A stretch of 28,730 bases of DNA from the NCBI GenBank assembly GCA_963630555.1, contig CAVGND010000022.1, positions 1-28,730 of the forward strand, read 5' to 3'. The notes under the pieces were generated by a model. That model was not told the DNA's origin, made no database searches, and worked only from the letters and a program-made list of their open reading frames with translations. Every line of letters starts with the position of its first letter. Position 1 is the stretch's first letter. Of this stretch, positions 14,440 through 22,856 are shown one piece after another. The stretch comes from CAVALG01 sp963630555 (GTDB taxonomy: Bacteria; Bacillota; Clostridia; Oscillospirales; Acutalibacteraceae). The position numbers and the translations under genes were made by a program.

Positions 14440-14829
14440 TTAGTCGTTATCTTTTTTGGAAAACAGTTTTTTTATCTTTTCAAACACATCGGGCAAAACT
14501 GCAAGTGAACGCTCAGCCGAGGACGGCTCGCTGTATATCTGCATAAGTTTAACATCGCCGTCTTTAATGACCAAAAACGCAACCGGTGTTACCGACACGC
14601 CTGCTCCGCCGCCACCGCCGAACATAGTCTTTTGCGATGTTTTAGGCTGAAAATCCGATCCGCCGGTTGCAACGCCGAAACTCAACTTTGATACAGGGAT
14701 AATCTTAACATCGTCCATATATATCGGGTCGCCGACTATGGTTTCTGTTCCGAGCATTGAACGGATTTTTTCCAGCGTTACATCCATTATACCCTTAATG
14801 TTGCTATTGTTATTGGTGTTTTCACTCAT
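14440..14829 (-). CDS. gerW: Sporulation protein GerW/YtfJ family
   Basis: The 129-residue protein matches the YtfJ/GerW family: an N-terminal helical segment (I-M-D-V-T-L-E-K-I-R-S-M), then D-D-V-K-I-I-P-V-S-K-L-S-F-G, a glycine-rich stretch G-G-G-G-G-A-G at about 73-79, and T-P-V-A-F-L-V-I. In Bacillus GerW is a mother-cell protein needed for germination responses; the biochemical role is unknown. The reading frame could start at GTG 14838. ATG 14829 is preferred because it overlaps the stop of the upstream gene as ATGAGTGA, implying translational coupling, with GGTGG five bases before. Its presence supports an endospore-forming lineage, although non-sporulating relatives can retain it. Confidence 0.9.
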   Translation of the reverse strand: MSENTNNNSNIKGIMDVTLEKIRSMLGTETIVGDPIYMDDVKIIPVSKLSFGVATGGSDFQPKTSQKTMFGGGGGAGVSVTPVAFLVIKDGDVKLMQIYSEPSSAERSLAVLPDVFEKIKKLFSKKDND

Positions 14830-15460
14830 TTTTACCACCGTTTCCTTTCTGATTTAAAGCGATTATTTTAAACAACGCTGCAAGCGCTGATGTAAGCAAA
14901 AAAACAGGACGCAGGCTGAAGCGAACATCTGCCGACAAACTGCTTTCACCTTCAAATTCACAATATATATCGACCTTTTTGCGTTTAATTCCCGCCGCTG
15001 TATCCACAAGAGAAAGCAACGGGAAAATCGCCGCATTGACCGCGCCGTATTCTATTGCCGCTTTGGCGGCGTCACCGTCGGCTACGTGAACGGTTAAAAC
15101 AAATCTGTTGAATTTTAAATGCTTTATAAGTTTAAAGAACTGTTTTAATACCGTTTTTAAAATTTCGGTAAGTTCCCTTATTGCGCCTGCCGTGCCCTTT
15201 TCCTTAAAAAGTTTTTGAATATATCCGGACTTTTTTTCGCCGTCATTCTCAGGCTTTTTTTCGCCGTTTTCCGTCGCGGATTTTTGCGGAGGTTTTTTCT
15301 TTTTCTTCTGCTTTTGCGGATAAAGCCGAAACCGCAAAAACAGGTAGGACAGCGTTACGTTCAGTTCGCTTTGCGCTTTGATTACAACCCTTAAAGGAAT
15401 AAAAAGCAGCAGCGCAAAAAAGGCAATGATTGATAATATTATTATCAGCGCTGTCAACAA
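14822..15460 (-). CDS. DUF2953 membrane-associated protein
   Basis: The 212-residue protein has one N-terminal transmembrane helix (about 4-25), a very basic stretch with a K-K-K-K-K run near 54-58 followed by a charged Glu/Lys linker, and a C-terminal region with E-Y-G-A-V-N-A-A and V-D-I-Y-C-E-F-E-G. This fits the DUF2953 family, which lies between scpB and ytfJ in clostridia and probably acts in sporulation. Function is unknown. The start is TTG 15460 (or the adjacent TTG 15457), with GGGGGA five to eight bases upstream. It follows scpB by 21 bases and overlaps gerW by eight. Confidence 0.8.
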   Translation of the reverse strand: MLTALIIILSIIAFFALLLFIPLRVVIKAQSELNVTLSYLFLRFRLYPQKQKKKKKPPQKSATENGEKKPENDGEKKSGYIQKLFKEKGTAGAIRELTEILKTVLKQFFKLIKHLKFNRFVLTVHVADGDAAKAAIEYGAVNAAIFPLLSLVDTAAGIKRKKVDIYCEFEGESSLSADVRFSLRPVFLLTSALAALFKIIALNQKGNGGKNE

Positions 15461-15481
15461 TCATTCCCCCTTAAATAAAAT

Positions 15482-16042
15482 TCAAGCGTTTTCTTCCGGT
15501 TTATCATCTATACTCATCTGCCCGTCATCCTCGTTTTTAAGTTTGGGTAATTCGGAAAGCGAAGATAAAGAAAAGCAACGCAAAAAATTGTCGGTCGTGC
15601 CGTAAATAAGCGGTCTTCCGGGGAGTTCAAGTCTTCCCTTTTCCTCTATAAGCCGTTTTTCAACCAATGTGGATACAACGCCGGAACAATCAACGCCGCG
15701 CACCTGTTCAACATATGCTTTTGTTACCGGCTGATTATAGGCGATAACCGCAAGCACTTCCATTGCCGCACCCGAAAGCGGGGTCTTTTTACGCATATCA
15801 AGAACAAGTCTTATCTCCTCAAGATATTTTTCCCTTGTGCAAAGTTGATATGCGCTTTCAAGTTTAATAAGTTTTATACCGCTTTGCGAAGTATCAAGCC
15901 TGTCCGAAAGATGTCGTGCCGCGGCGTCTGTTTCCGCCTCGGTCAACAATAATACGCTGCAAAGCCGACCGATATCCACCGGCTCGCCGCTTGCAAAAAG
16001 TATCGCTTCAAGCGCGGCTGCCTTTTCGGTTATATTTTTCAC
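15482..16042 (-). CDS. scpB: Segregation and condensation protein B (ScpB)
   Basis: ScpB is the paired winged-helix subunit of the SMC-ScpA-ScpB condensin that organises and segregates the chromosome. It has 186 residues. E-A-I-L-F-A-S-G-E-P-V near the N-terminus and A-M-E-V-L-A-V-I-A-Y-N-Q-P-V-T (about 92-106) are conserved, with V-D-C-S-G-V-V-S-T-L following. The GTG start at 16042 overlaps the scpA stop as GTGA, and GGGGGA lies about nine bases upstream. The overlap makes coupling with scpA very likely. An acidic tail ends the protein. Confidence 0.95.
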   Translation of the reverse strand: MKNITEKAAALEAILFASGEPVDIGRLCSVLLLTEAETDAAARHLSDRLDTSQSGIKLIKLESAYQLCTREKYLEEIRLVLDMRKKTPLSGAAMEVLAVIAYNQPVTKAYVEQVRGVDCSGVVSTLVEKRLIEEKGRLELPGRPLIYGTTDNFLRCFSLSSLSELPKLKNEDDGQMSIDDKPEENA

Positions 16043-16755
16043 TCCGATTTATCCCCCTTTACGGCGGCAATTTCGGTTGCGTTTCCGCTGCCGCTTACGG
16101 TTATCCTGTTCGATTTGCAAAGTTCAAGCACTGCAAGAAAGGTGGCAACAAGTTCGGAACGGGATTTTGATTTTTCAAACAAAGTGTTTATCCTGACCCT
16201 TCCGCCCTTCCAGATATTACGCAGAACAAACACGACCCTTGAAGAAACCGAAACCACCTTTTTTGCAACAATTTTTGTAAACACCGTTGTAGGCGGCGGC
16301 AGGCGGCGCTGTCCCCTGCCCACTGCGTCCGAATAAGATTGCAAAAGCATTTCGGCGGGGTGCGAAAGTTCATAGGTATTGTCAAATTCAATATGTTCGG
16401 GCGGCTTTACACAGGTGGCAAATCCGTCCGTCATTCCCGAAAGCAGGGCGGCGATTTTCTTGCATTTTTCATACTCCATCAGTTCAATCGTCAACTGCTG
16501 TTTCAATTCTTCTGCTTCTTCACTTTTAGGCAGCAGGCTTACGGTTTTAAGGTAAATAAGCCTTGACGCCATCTGTAAAAACTCGCTCTCAATATCCATA
16601 TTTTCATTTTTGAGCCTGTCCATCTGTTCAAGATATTGGTCAACGAGCAAGGATATCTGTATATCATTAATATTAAGTTTATTTTTCGATATCAGGTATA
16701 AAAGCAGGTCAAGCGGACCCACAAACTTATCCAGTTTATAAGAAAAGACATCCAT
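16039..16755 (-). CDS. scpA: Segregation and condensation protein A (ScpA, kleisin)
   Basis: This kleisin subunit bridges SMC head domains and binds ScpB. The N-terminal region F-V-G-P-L-D-L-L-L-Y-L-I (about 12-23) and I-S-L-L-V-D-Q-Y-L contact the SMC neck. The middle is helical and acidic, and the C-terminal winged helix (about 165-238) ends the chain. The 238 residues match the family. AAAGGA lies eight bases before the ATG and the gene follows the M50 protease by 12 bases. scpA-scpB directly behind an M50 protease is a common clostridial arrangement. Confidence 0.95.
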   Translation of the reverse strand: MDVFSYKLDKFVGPLDLLLYLISKNKLNINDIQISLLVDQYLEQMDRLKNENMDIESEFLQMASRLIYLKTVSLLPKSEEAEELKQQLTIELMEYEKCKKIAALLSGMTDGFATCVKPPEHIEFDNTYELSHPAEMLLQSYSDAVGRGQRRLPPPTTVFTKIVAKKVVSVSSRVVFVLRNIWKGGRVRINTLFEKSKSRSELVATFLAVLELCKSNRITVSGSGNATEIAAVKGDKSE

Positions 16756-16767
16756 GTTGATTTTCCT

Positions 16768-17463
16768 TTAAGCCGCAAACGGCAACCTTGTAAATTTGAT
16801 AAATCCCTCCATAATGGCAGATGAAGCCACGGAAAGCGGGCCTGTTAAAATGCCCAAATAGCAGATTACGAGTACCGCAATCATAAAATATTGCTGATAT
16901 TGCATTAACTTATAATAAGTCCTGTCAGGCAATATTACCATAAGCAGACGGGAACCGTCAAACGGCGGTATGGGAATAAGATTAAATACCGCAAGATAAG
17001 TATTTATTTCAATAATATAAAAGACAAAGTAATATACAAAAAACCAAATTCCCGACTGAGCATAGTATGATTGCGCAATATTGGCAGGAAAAAGGAACAG
17101 CAGTAAATTGTAAATAAAAGAAAAGAGGAGTGCCACAAGCAGATTTGCAACGGGGCCTGCCAAAGCGGTTATAGCCATACCGCCTTTAGGGTGCTTAAAA
17201 TTACGGTTATTTACCTGCACGGGTTTTGCCCAACCGAAACCGAAAAGTAATATAAATAAAGAGCCTAAATAATCTATATGGGCAAAGGGGTTAAGGGTAA
17301 GTCTGCCCTGATATTTAGGCGTTTTATCGCCAAGTGCGTTTGCGGCAAACGCATGAGCAAATTCGTGAACCGGCAGGGTAAGGAACACAATAAAAAGCGT
17401 TGAAATAACATAAGCTATCGCGCTTGTTACATTGAAATTCCCGTTTAATAACATATTTAACAT
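16768..17463 (-). CDS. Site-2-protease family M50 metallopeptidase
   Basis: This intramembrane zinc protease has about five or six transmembrane segments in 231 residues. The active site is H-E-F-A-H at 33-37 (His33, Glu34, His37), with N-P-F-A-H-I-D-Y-L-G at 58-67 and the third zinc ligand Asp169 in N-L-I-P-I-P-P-F-D-G. No PDZ domain is present, so it belongs to the small YwhC/SpoIVFB-like group rather than RseP. GGTGA lies six bases upstream of the ATG. It follows the ABC transporter gene by 23 bases and precedes scpA. Substrates are unknown. Adjacency to the exporter cassette may be accidental because the link to scpA is conserved. Confidence 0.92.
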   Translation of the reverse strand: MLNMLLNGNFNVTSAIAYVISTLFIVFLTLPVHEFAHAFAANALGDKTPKYQGRLTLNPFAHIDYLGSLFILLFGFGWAKPVQVNNRNFKHPKGGMAITALAGPVANLLVALLFSFIYNLLLFLFPANIAQSYYAQSGIWFFVYYFVFYIIEINTYLAVFNLIPIPPFDGSRLLMVILPDRTYYKLMQYQQYFMIAVLVICYLGILTGPLSVASSAIMEGFIKFTRLPFAA

Positions 17464-17486
17464 AAAAAATCACCTTAAATTTGCAT

Positions 17487-19151
17487 TTACATATTATCGG
17501 ATATACTGAATTTTTTGTTTTCCAAACGAATTATACTGTCACACACATCCAAAGCCGCCGCCTTATGTGATATGAGGATGACGGTTTTTGTTTTAAGTGC
17601 ACGGATATTGTTTAAAACCGTTGTTTCGGTAGCGGCGTCAAGCGCCGACGTACATTCGTCAAGCAGCAGTACAGGTGCACCCGAAAGCAGCGCCCTTGCT
17701 ATTGCAAGCCTTTGCAATTGACCTTCCGACAATCCTATCCCCCGCTCGCCGAGTACCGTGTCTAATCCGTGCGGAAGTGAATCAATTATGTCAAATGCAT
17801 CCGCAACCTTAAGTGCTTCAAATATTTCACGGTCGCCGATATCAGTGCGGCAGCCAAAGCAAATGTTTTCCCTGATCGAACCGGAAAGCAACAGGTTGCC
17901 CTGCGGAACATAGGCAAACATACAACGGGTATCAGGCGACACGGGAATGTTTCCGCCGTCAGTTTTAAAGTACAGTTCCCCACCGTAATCATACAGCGAC
18001 AGAACAAGTTTAAAAAATGTGCTTTTGCCGACGCCGGATTCGCCCGAAATAAGGGTGAAACTACCCTTTTTAATTGAAAGTCCAGCGTTTCGGAGTACCA
18101 CATCATCCTCATCATTATACCTGAAAAACACATTGTTCGCTTCAATAGAACTAAAATCAAAAGGTTTTGGAACATCAACATTTATTTTGTCAAACCGGAG
18201 ATTTTCTATTTCGATTATCCGTTCGGCGGAAGCAATCATTGAAAAATACTGCGGAATTATACCCGAAACATTGTGCAGCGGCATACGAACTTGCTGAAAC
18301 AGTTGCAAAAGCGCCATAAGCGTACCGTAAGTAATAACTTTTTTGCTGATATTGAAGGCACCCCAGCACATAACGGCATAGTATCCCGCACTTAAAAGCA
18401 CAAACATACAAACCGATACAAAACATCCTATTATAGCCCGTTTCATACGCAATTTATTCAGTTTGAGTATATTATCATTATTCTTCTCTTCAACCGATTT
18501 TTTGGTTGAAAAAGATTTTATTACAACTATATTTTCGACACATTCCTGAAGAAAGGAGTGCAAAAGTCCACTCTGTTTTTGGAACTCTTTGTGTGTTTTT
18601 TTGAAAAGTCTGCCATAGGTTCTGCTGCCTATGAGCATGATAATTCCGAGTGCCACGGCAATCAGTGCCAAATAAGGATTCAGCACCGCAATGGCCGCCA
18701 AGGCAGCCGCCAGTTTTGTTACCGTATAAACCGATTGCGGCAAAATGTTTGAAACAGTGCTTACTACCGTATCAAGGTCGCTCGTCAACCTGTTCAGTAT
18801 ATCACCCGAATGATACTTTGAAAGTTCCGAATATTTTTTATCTATACAGGAAGAAAAAACATCGCCGTTTATCTTTTGCTGAACTTTTGAGTATATGTAG
18901 GTTGCAAGTAACCTGTCGGCAATCATCAGCAACACTTCGCCTGCAAGTATCAGCCCGATATAAATACATTCAAGAGTCAGATTTCCGCTCTGAGCGCCCG
19001 TTGCAACATCTATTATAGACTTTGACCTGAGCGACAGCAGCACGGTAAGCAGGGACATCAATGCCGTCACCACGGATCTCAGAATTATCCATACTAAAGA
19101 TTTTTTTGATTTGGCAAGCAGCCATCCGGCTGCGCCGGTTCCATTTGTCAT
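17487..19151 (-). CDS. ABC exporter, fused membrane and ATPase domains
   Basis: This half-transporter of about 554 residues has a six-helix type IV exporter domain (about 15-300) followed by an ATPase. Walker A is G-E-S-G-V-G-K-S-T (about 370), the Q-loop V-P-Q-G-N (about 416), signature L-S-E-G-Q instead of L-S-G-G-Q (about 475), Walker B L-L-L-D-E, and the H-loop S-H-K. No peptidase C39 domain is present, so any leader must be removed elsewhere, possibly by the adjacent peptidase. GTG 19160 is a possible start, but ATG 19151 has AGGTGA five bases upstream, and that site overlaps the stop of the peptidase gene. It forms the end of the kinase/PqqD/peptidase/exporter cassette. Drug or lipid export cannot be excluded. 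Confidence 0.9.
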   Translation of the reverse strand: MTNGTGAAGWLLAKSKKSLVWIILRSVVTALMSLLTVLLSLRSKSIIDVATGAQSGNLTLECIYIGLILAGEVLLMIADRLLATYIYSKVQQKINGDVFSSCIDKKYSELSKYHSGDILNRLTSDLDTVVSTVSNILPQSVYTVTKLAAALAAIAVLNPYLALIAVALGIIMLIGSRTYGRLFKKTHKEFQKQSGLLHSFLQECVENIVVIKSFSTKKSVEEKNNDNILKLNKLRMKRAIIGCFVSVCMFVLLSAGYYAVMCWGAFNISKKVITYGTLMALLQLFQQVRMPLHNVSGIIPQYFSMIASAERIIEIENLRFDKINVDVPKPFDFSSIEANNVFFRYNDEDDVVLRNAGLSIKKGSFTLISGESGVGKSTFFKLVLSLYDYGGELYFKTDGGNIPVSPDTRCMFAYVPQGNLLLSGSIRENICFGCRTDIGDREIFEALKVADAFDIIDSLPHGLDTVLGERGIGLSEGQLQRLAIARALLSGAPVLLLDECTSALDAATETTVLNNIRALKTKTVILISHKAAALDVCDSIIRLENKKFSISDNM

Positions 19152-19156
19152 AATCT

Positions 19157-19630
19157 TCACCTTGTACCGCCGCTTGCGGCAGATCTGATTTTCCTAATAA
19201 CCGAACAGGCATACACCCCGCATTTTTTAAGAACGAACCGTGGATAATAGGTTGCACGGTTAAAAAAAACATATATTTTATAACCGCGGCTTTTTTCGCA
19301 GTCAATATATTTTTCGCCCTTATAAAATCCCGTGAGAATTGCAAAAATATCCTCACTCTTGACAGTATACTCGTTGTACAGGCAATTATCGCCCCTAATG
19401 ACAAGGTTTTCGTTATTTATTTTTATAATTCTGTGCATAACCTGCTGCCCGTCGGATCGGCGGACATAAGCGACAACATCATTGACCTTAAACGGTTTAT
19501 CGGGTTTTTTAAGAATTATCGGATCTTTGCGGTATCTCAGCATCGGCGACATACTGACGCCGACCGGTTTCGTCATTACCCAACCGTTTTTCTTTATTTC
19601 ATCTGCTATTGATGAATCTATATTACTCAT
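19157..19630 (-). CDS. S24/S26-family signal peptidase-like protein (SipW-type active site)
   Basis: The 157-residue protein carries a signal-peptidase-like core. V-G-V-S-M-S-P-M-L gives the nucleophile Ser26. A SipW-like H-R-I-I follows with His66 at the place where bacterial-type enzymes use Lys, and I-R-G-D-N (Asp81) completes an ER-type Ser/His/Asp pattern. Unlike ordinary signal peptidases, no clear transmembrane segment is visible at either end. The C-terminal third is basic with a hydrophobic stretch. The ATG overlaps the PqqD-like stop as ATGA. The neighbours suggest it matures a cassette substrate before export. Without a membrane anchor it may act in the cytoplasm, or may not be a protease at all. 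Confidence 0.8.
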   Translation of the reverse strand: MSNIDSSIADEIKKNGWVMTKPVGVSMSPMLRYRKDPIILKKPDKPFKVNDVVAYVRRSDGQQVMHRIIKINNENLVIRGDNCLYNEYTVKSEDIFAILTGFYKGEKYIDCEKSRGYKIYVFFNRATYYPRFVLKKCGVYACSVIRKIRSAASGGTR

Positions 19631-19893
19631 TTTACCAGCAGCCCGTTTTTTTCAAGTTCCGATATAAACTTTCGCACTGTATTGCGTGCCTGTTCTTCGG
19701 TTGTTTCATATTCGCTTAAAAAGGCGGCAACCATATCATCCTCGGTTACATCTTTGCCCAGCATTTTAAATATAAACTCTCCGCTTCCGTTAAGTTTTAT
19801 CATTCCGTTAAATTTTTTCGAATCTTCACCCACAACTATCGCAACCGACTGACCCGCAACCTCTCTTGTTACGAAATTGTATTTTAATTTCAT
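19627..19893 (-). CDS. PqqD-family peptide-binding protein
   Basis: The 88-residue protein is a winged-helix-like RiPP recognition element. V-V-G-E-D-S-K-K-F-N-G-M-I-K-L-N-G-S-G-E-F precedes the hallmark I-F-K-M-L-G-K-D and the helices with T-E-E-Q-A and V-R-K-F-I-S-E-L-E-K-N-G-L-L. In PqqD, and in lasso and radical-SAM peptide pathways, such domains hold the leader of a precursor peptide for modification. AAGGAAG lies seven bases before the ATG. The gene begins two bases after the kinase-like gene and overlaps the peptidase gene by four, so all are translated together. No radical SAM, cyclase or asparagine synthetase gene is nearby. Confidence 0.85.
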   Translation of the reverse strand: MKLKYNFVTREVAGQSVAIVVGEDSKKFNGMIKLNGSGEFIFKMLGKDVTEDDMVAAFLSEYETTEEQARNTVRKFISELEKNGLLVK

Positions 19894-19895
19894 TT

Positions 19896-20606
19896 TTATT
19901 CTTCCTTTCCGAAAATAGCATTATACGCGCACTGTGCCGCCGACGGTTCCATATTGCATTCAATTTTCCACAAAGAGCAGCAGCGCAGCAGTCTGTCAAT
20001 CATATCAAGCAGTTTGAGAATATCATCGGGGTTATCGGGGAAAATTATCTGATTTAAAATCAGGTCGACCGCTTCCTGCGGAAGAATTTTTCGGGTGTTG
20101 TTTGTCGGGCTTCGTTCAATAAAACATATATCGGTTAACGGAGCACTAGTTCGGCATCCGTCGCCCTCCTTGCCCATAAACGGCGTACCGTAGGCAACGG
20201 GAACTCCGTTTCTAAACCGTATTATCGGTTTGTCGCCGTTGATAACCGTAATGCGGTCGCCTAACAATTGCATCCAAAGTTTCATATGTGTTGTTTTGCC
20301 GGTACCGCTTTTGGCAACAAGGGAAAGGCAGCGGTCACCAATCTTAAAAGTTGCGCCGTGCAACATAAAAGCGTCAAACGGAATTATGACCTTAACAATA
20401 TTTCTGTAAGCACAGACCGACTCTATATACCCGGCATTGGCTGCGTAATCGTTAACATTCTTTTCCGCTTTCATCTGCTCATCGGTTACCGAAACGGTGA
20501 TATCGGGTGTTGCGGCATTCGTTTCATAATCGGCGCACAATTTACGGAAAAAATCATAATGCGGTGAAACACCGACATTTATTCCGGCAAAATCATATAT
20601 CTCCAT
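19896..20606 (-). CDS. HprK-related (PEPCK-like fold) serine kinase domain protein
   Basis: The 236-residue protein has the HprK/PEPCK-type P-loop A-K-S-G-T-G-K-T-T at 98-106, a preceding M-L-H-G-A (81-85), a possible metal-binding N-G-D (Asp125), and G-T-P-F-M-G-K-E-G at 140-148. Bona fide HprK is about 310 residues with a different N-terminal domain and a conserved signature, so this is a paralogous group. Relatives next to PqqD proteins include kinases that phosphorylate lasso peptides (ThcoK/PsmK type), which supports a peptide-modifying kinase. TTG 20645 is an in-frame alternative without a ribosome binding site; ATG 20606 has GGGGA five bases upstream. It follows the alpha-galactosidase by 47 bases and starts the cassette. 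Substrate unknown. Confidence 0.8.
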   Translation of the reverse strand: MEIYDFAGINVGVSPHYDFFRKLCADYETNAATPDITVSVTDEQMKAEKNVNDYAANAGYIESVCAYRNIVKVIIPFDAFMLHGATFKIGDRCLSLVAKSGTGKTTHMKLWMQLLGDRITVINGDKPIIRFRNGVPVAYGTPFMGKEGDGCRTSAPLTDICFIERSPTNNTRKILPQEAVDLILNQIIFPDNPDDILKLLDMIDRLLRCCSLWKIECNMEPSAAQCAYNAIFGKEE

Positions 20607-20653
20607 TGAAATCCCCACAAATACATTTTGACGTATTATCAGCAAAATCGGAT

Positions 20654-22834
20654 TTATTCAACCGCCGTTAAATCAAACACTTCGCTGTCGCCCGTGCCGC
20701 GCGCATATGCGGTTATAAGAATACCTACATTCATAAGATAGCGTCCCGAATAGGTTTCACCCGTTACAGAGTTAAGATATTTTTTATCCGGGTCAAGTCC
20801 GCGCAGGCGAAGCCATTTATAAGGATGCTGTTCGTAACTCATAGTAACAAGGGTCACGGTTGCACGCGTCTTATCGGGAGAAACAAGTTCCCAAACCGCC
20901 CTGTAACGGTTTTCAAACGGGGATATGAGCCTGTAAAGGTCGCCTCGGCGCATAAGTTCATATCTCTCGTGATATTCTTTTATCTGCTTTTTGGCGGTTT
21001 CCAGCTGTTCGAGTGTGAGTTTTCTCGGATCAAGTTCATATCCGAACGTACCCCATAAAGCAACGTTTCCGTTAGTTTTAAAAGGGGTTCTGCCGTTTGC
21101 GGAAACGTGCGCACCGACGCAGGAAGCAGGATAGCACATAGATGTACCAAACTGGATATAAAGCCTTTCAAGCGGGTCAGTATTGTCACTCGCCCAAATC
21201 TGCGGAGAATAATAAAGCATTGCGGGGTCAAACCGTCCTCCGCCACCCGAGCAGGACTCAAACAGTATATCCGGAAACACGGTAACCAAACGGTCCATAA
21301 TTTCATATGTACCCATAATAAAACGGTGGAAAAATTCTTTTTTCCTCTCCGGCGGAAGAAGTGCCGAACCCGCGTCGCTTATATTGCGGTTGAAGTCCCA
21401 CTTGATATAGTCGATCTTATTTTCGGACAGAACTTTGTACATCTGTTCCCAAATATTATCGCGGACGTCTTTTCTTGAAAAATCAATAACATACTGGTGT
21501 CGCGCAATTTTAGGCTCGCGGCCTTCCACCCTCACGCACCAGTCGGGGTGCTGCCTGTAAAGTTCGGAATCGGGTGAAATCATTTCGGGCTCATACCATA
21601 TGCCGAATTTAAGACCGAGGTCGTTAATCTGCTTGATAAGGGGGGCTAACCCGCCTTCCAGTTTTTCTTCGTTTACAAACCAATCCCCTAAAGACGAATG
21701 GTCGTCATTTCGTTTACCGAACCAACCGTCATCCATTACAAGCATTTCAATTCCGAGGTCTTTTGCAACCTTAGCAAACTCAACAAGTTTTTTATCGTCA
21801 AAGTCAAAATATGCCGCTTCCCAACTGTTTATAAGCAACGGGCGTTTTTCGGTCTTATAGCGCCCCCTTACAAGATTGTTATTATAAAAGCGGTGGAATA
21901 TACGGCTCATTTCGCCTATGCCTTCGGTAGTAAATACCATAACCGCTTCGGGTGTTTCAAAACTGTCCCCCGGTTCTAAATGCCATTCAAAATCGGTCGG
22001 GTTAATTCCCATTATAAGGCGTGTGCAGTCGTTAATATCACATTCCGCGAAAGCCGAAAAATTACCCGAATACACAAGGTTAAAGCCATACACCCAACCT
22101 TTTTCTTCGTCACTTCCCTTTTCGGCAAGCGCAACAAACGGATTTTGCTCATGTCCCGAGGCGCCGCGCGTACTTTCCACGCCCTGCACACCGTGGACAA
22201 GCGGTCTGCGTTCAATATACCTTTCCTTGCAATGCCGCCCGTAAAGCGATATAATATCATAATCCATACTCGGCAGGTCGACGCAAAGGCTCATAACCCT
22301 TTCGAGAACCATTTTATTTTTTGAACCGTTAGTCACCTTAACCCTGCGCGTCATAACGCCGCAATTTGAAAAAACGGTGTAGTAAAGCGTAACAAGAGCA
22401 CCCGTAACGGTGTCCTCAGCATACAGTTCAAGCGTATCCGCTTCATCTTCATTGTTTACATAGGTTGACGGCAAACCGTTTATTGCGGGTTTACCCTTAT
22501 AAATTTTGTACCCTTTATACCTTATATCGGTAACTGTATCGCCTGCGGCGTTTCTTACTGAAAGTGCGGAAATACGGAAGTCACCCGAACCGTTGCAGCC
22601 GTACTCAATCGGCGCCGTATCGGGTGTGAAACCGTTTTCACCTATAACAGGGTCGCAGGGACTGAATGACGCGTTGGAAGGTCTGAAATCCCAGGTATTC
22701 ATAAATGTTTCAGGTATAGTGGCACCGTAATACTTATTTAAGATGTACCCTTCATTATATATTTTTATTATGTAACTTGAAGTGGAACTGTCTAATTTAA
22801 AGGTCATTTTTTCCCTGTTAAATGATATGGGCAT
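20654..22834 (-). CDS. Alpha-galactosidase, glycoside hydrolase family 36
   Basis: This cytoplasmic enzyme hydrolyses alpha-1,6-galactosides such as melibiose, raffinose and stachyose by a retaining mechanism. The 726 residues are normal for GH36: an N-terminal beta-supersandwich (about 1-320), a TIM barrel (about 330-640), and a C-terminal beta domain. Nucleophile Asp480 is in I-K-W-D-F-N-R-N and acid/base Asp550 in W-A-S-D-N-T-D. Substrate-site motifs V-M-D-D-G-W-F-G and S-C-S-G-G-G-G-R-F-D are intact. No signal peptide is seen, so the sugar must be imported; no transporter is in the window. AAGGAG lies nine bases before the ATG. A strong promoter (22881-22909) and a palindrome (22857-22880) precede it. 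It is the first gene of a long leftward run. Confidence 0.96.
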   Translation of the reverse strand: MPISFNREKMTFKLDSSTSSYIIKIYNEGYILNKYYGATIPETFMNTWDFRPSNASFSPCDPVIGENGFTPDTAPIEYGCNGSGDFRISALSVRNAAGDTVTDIRYKGYKIYKGKPAINGLPSTYVNNEDEADTLELYAEDTVTGALVTLYYTVFSNCGVMTRRVKVTNGSKNKMVLERVMSLCVDLPSMDYDIISLYGRHCKERYIERRPLVHGVQGVESTRGASGHEQNPFVALAEKGSDEEKGWVYGFNLVYSGNFSAFAECDINDCTRLIMGINPTDFEWHLEPGDSFETPEAVMVFTTEGIGEMSRIFHRFYNNNLVRGRYKTEKRPLLINSWEAAYFDFDDKKLVEFAKVAKDLGIEMLVMDDGWFGKRNDDHSSLGDWFVNEEKLEGGLAPLIKQINDLGLKFGIWYEPEMISPDSELYRQHPDWCVRVEGREPKIARHQYVIDFSRKDVRDNIWEQMYKVLSENKIDYIKWDFNRNISDAGSALLPPERKKEFFHRFIMGTYEIMDRLVTVFPDILFESCSGGGGRFDPAMLYYSPQIWASDNTDPLERLYIQFGTSMCYPASCVGAHVSANGRTPFKTNGNVALWGTFGYELDPRKLTLEQLETAKKQIKEYHERYELMRRGDLYRLISPFENRYRAVWELVSPDKTRATVTLVTMSYEQHPYKWLRLRGLDPDKKYLNSVTGETYSGRYLMNVGILITAYARGTGDSEVFDLTAVE

Positions 22835-22856
22835 TACAGCATTCTCCTTACAATTG

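Noticed and set aside
19896..20606. Bona fide HPr kinase/phosphorylase controlling carbon catabolite repression
   Set aside because: The protein is too short, lacks the HprK N-terminal domain and signature, and sits beside PqqD and an exporter rather than lgt or similar genes. Proximity to the alpha-galactosidase gene is not enough.
17487..20606. Complete lasso peptide cluster
   Set aside because: PqqD-like protein, kinase and exporter fit, but no asparagine-synthetase-like cyclase, transglutaminase-type protease or precursor ORF was found in or near the cassette.
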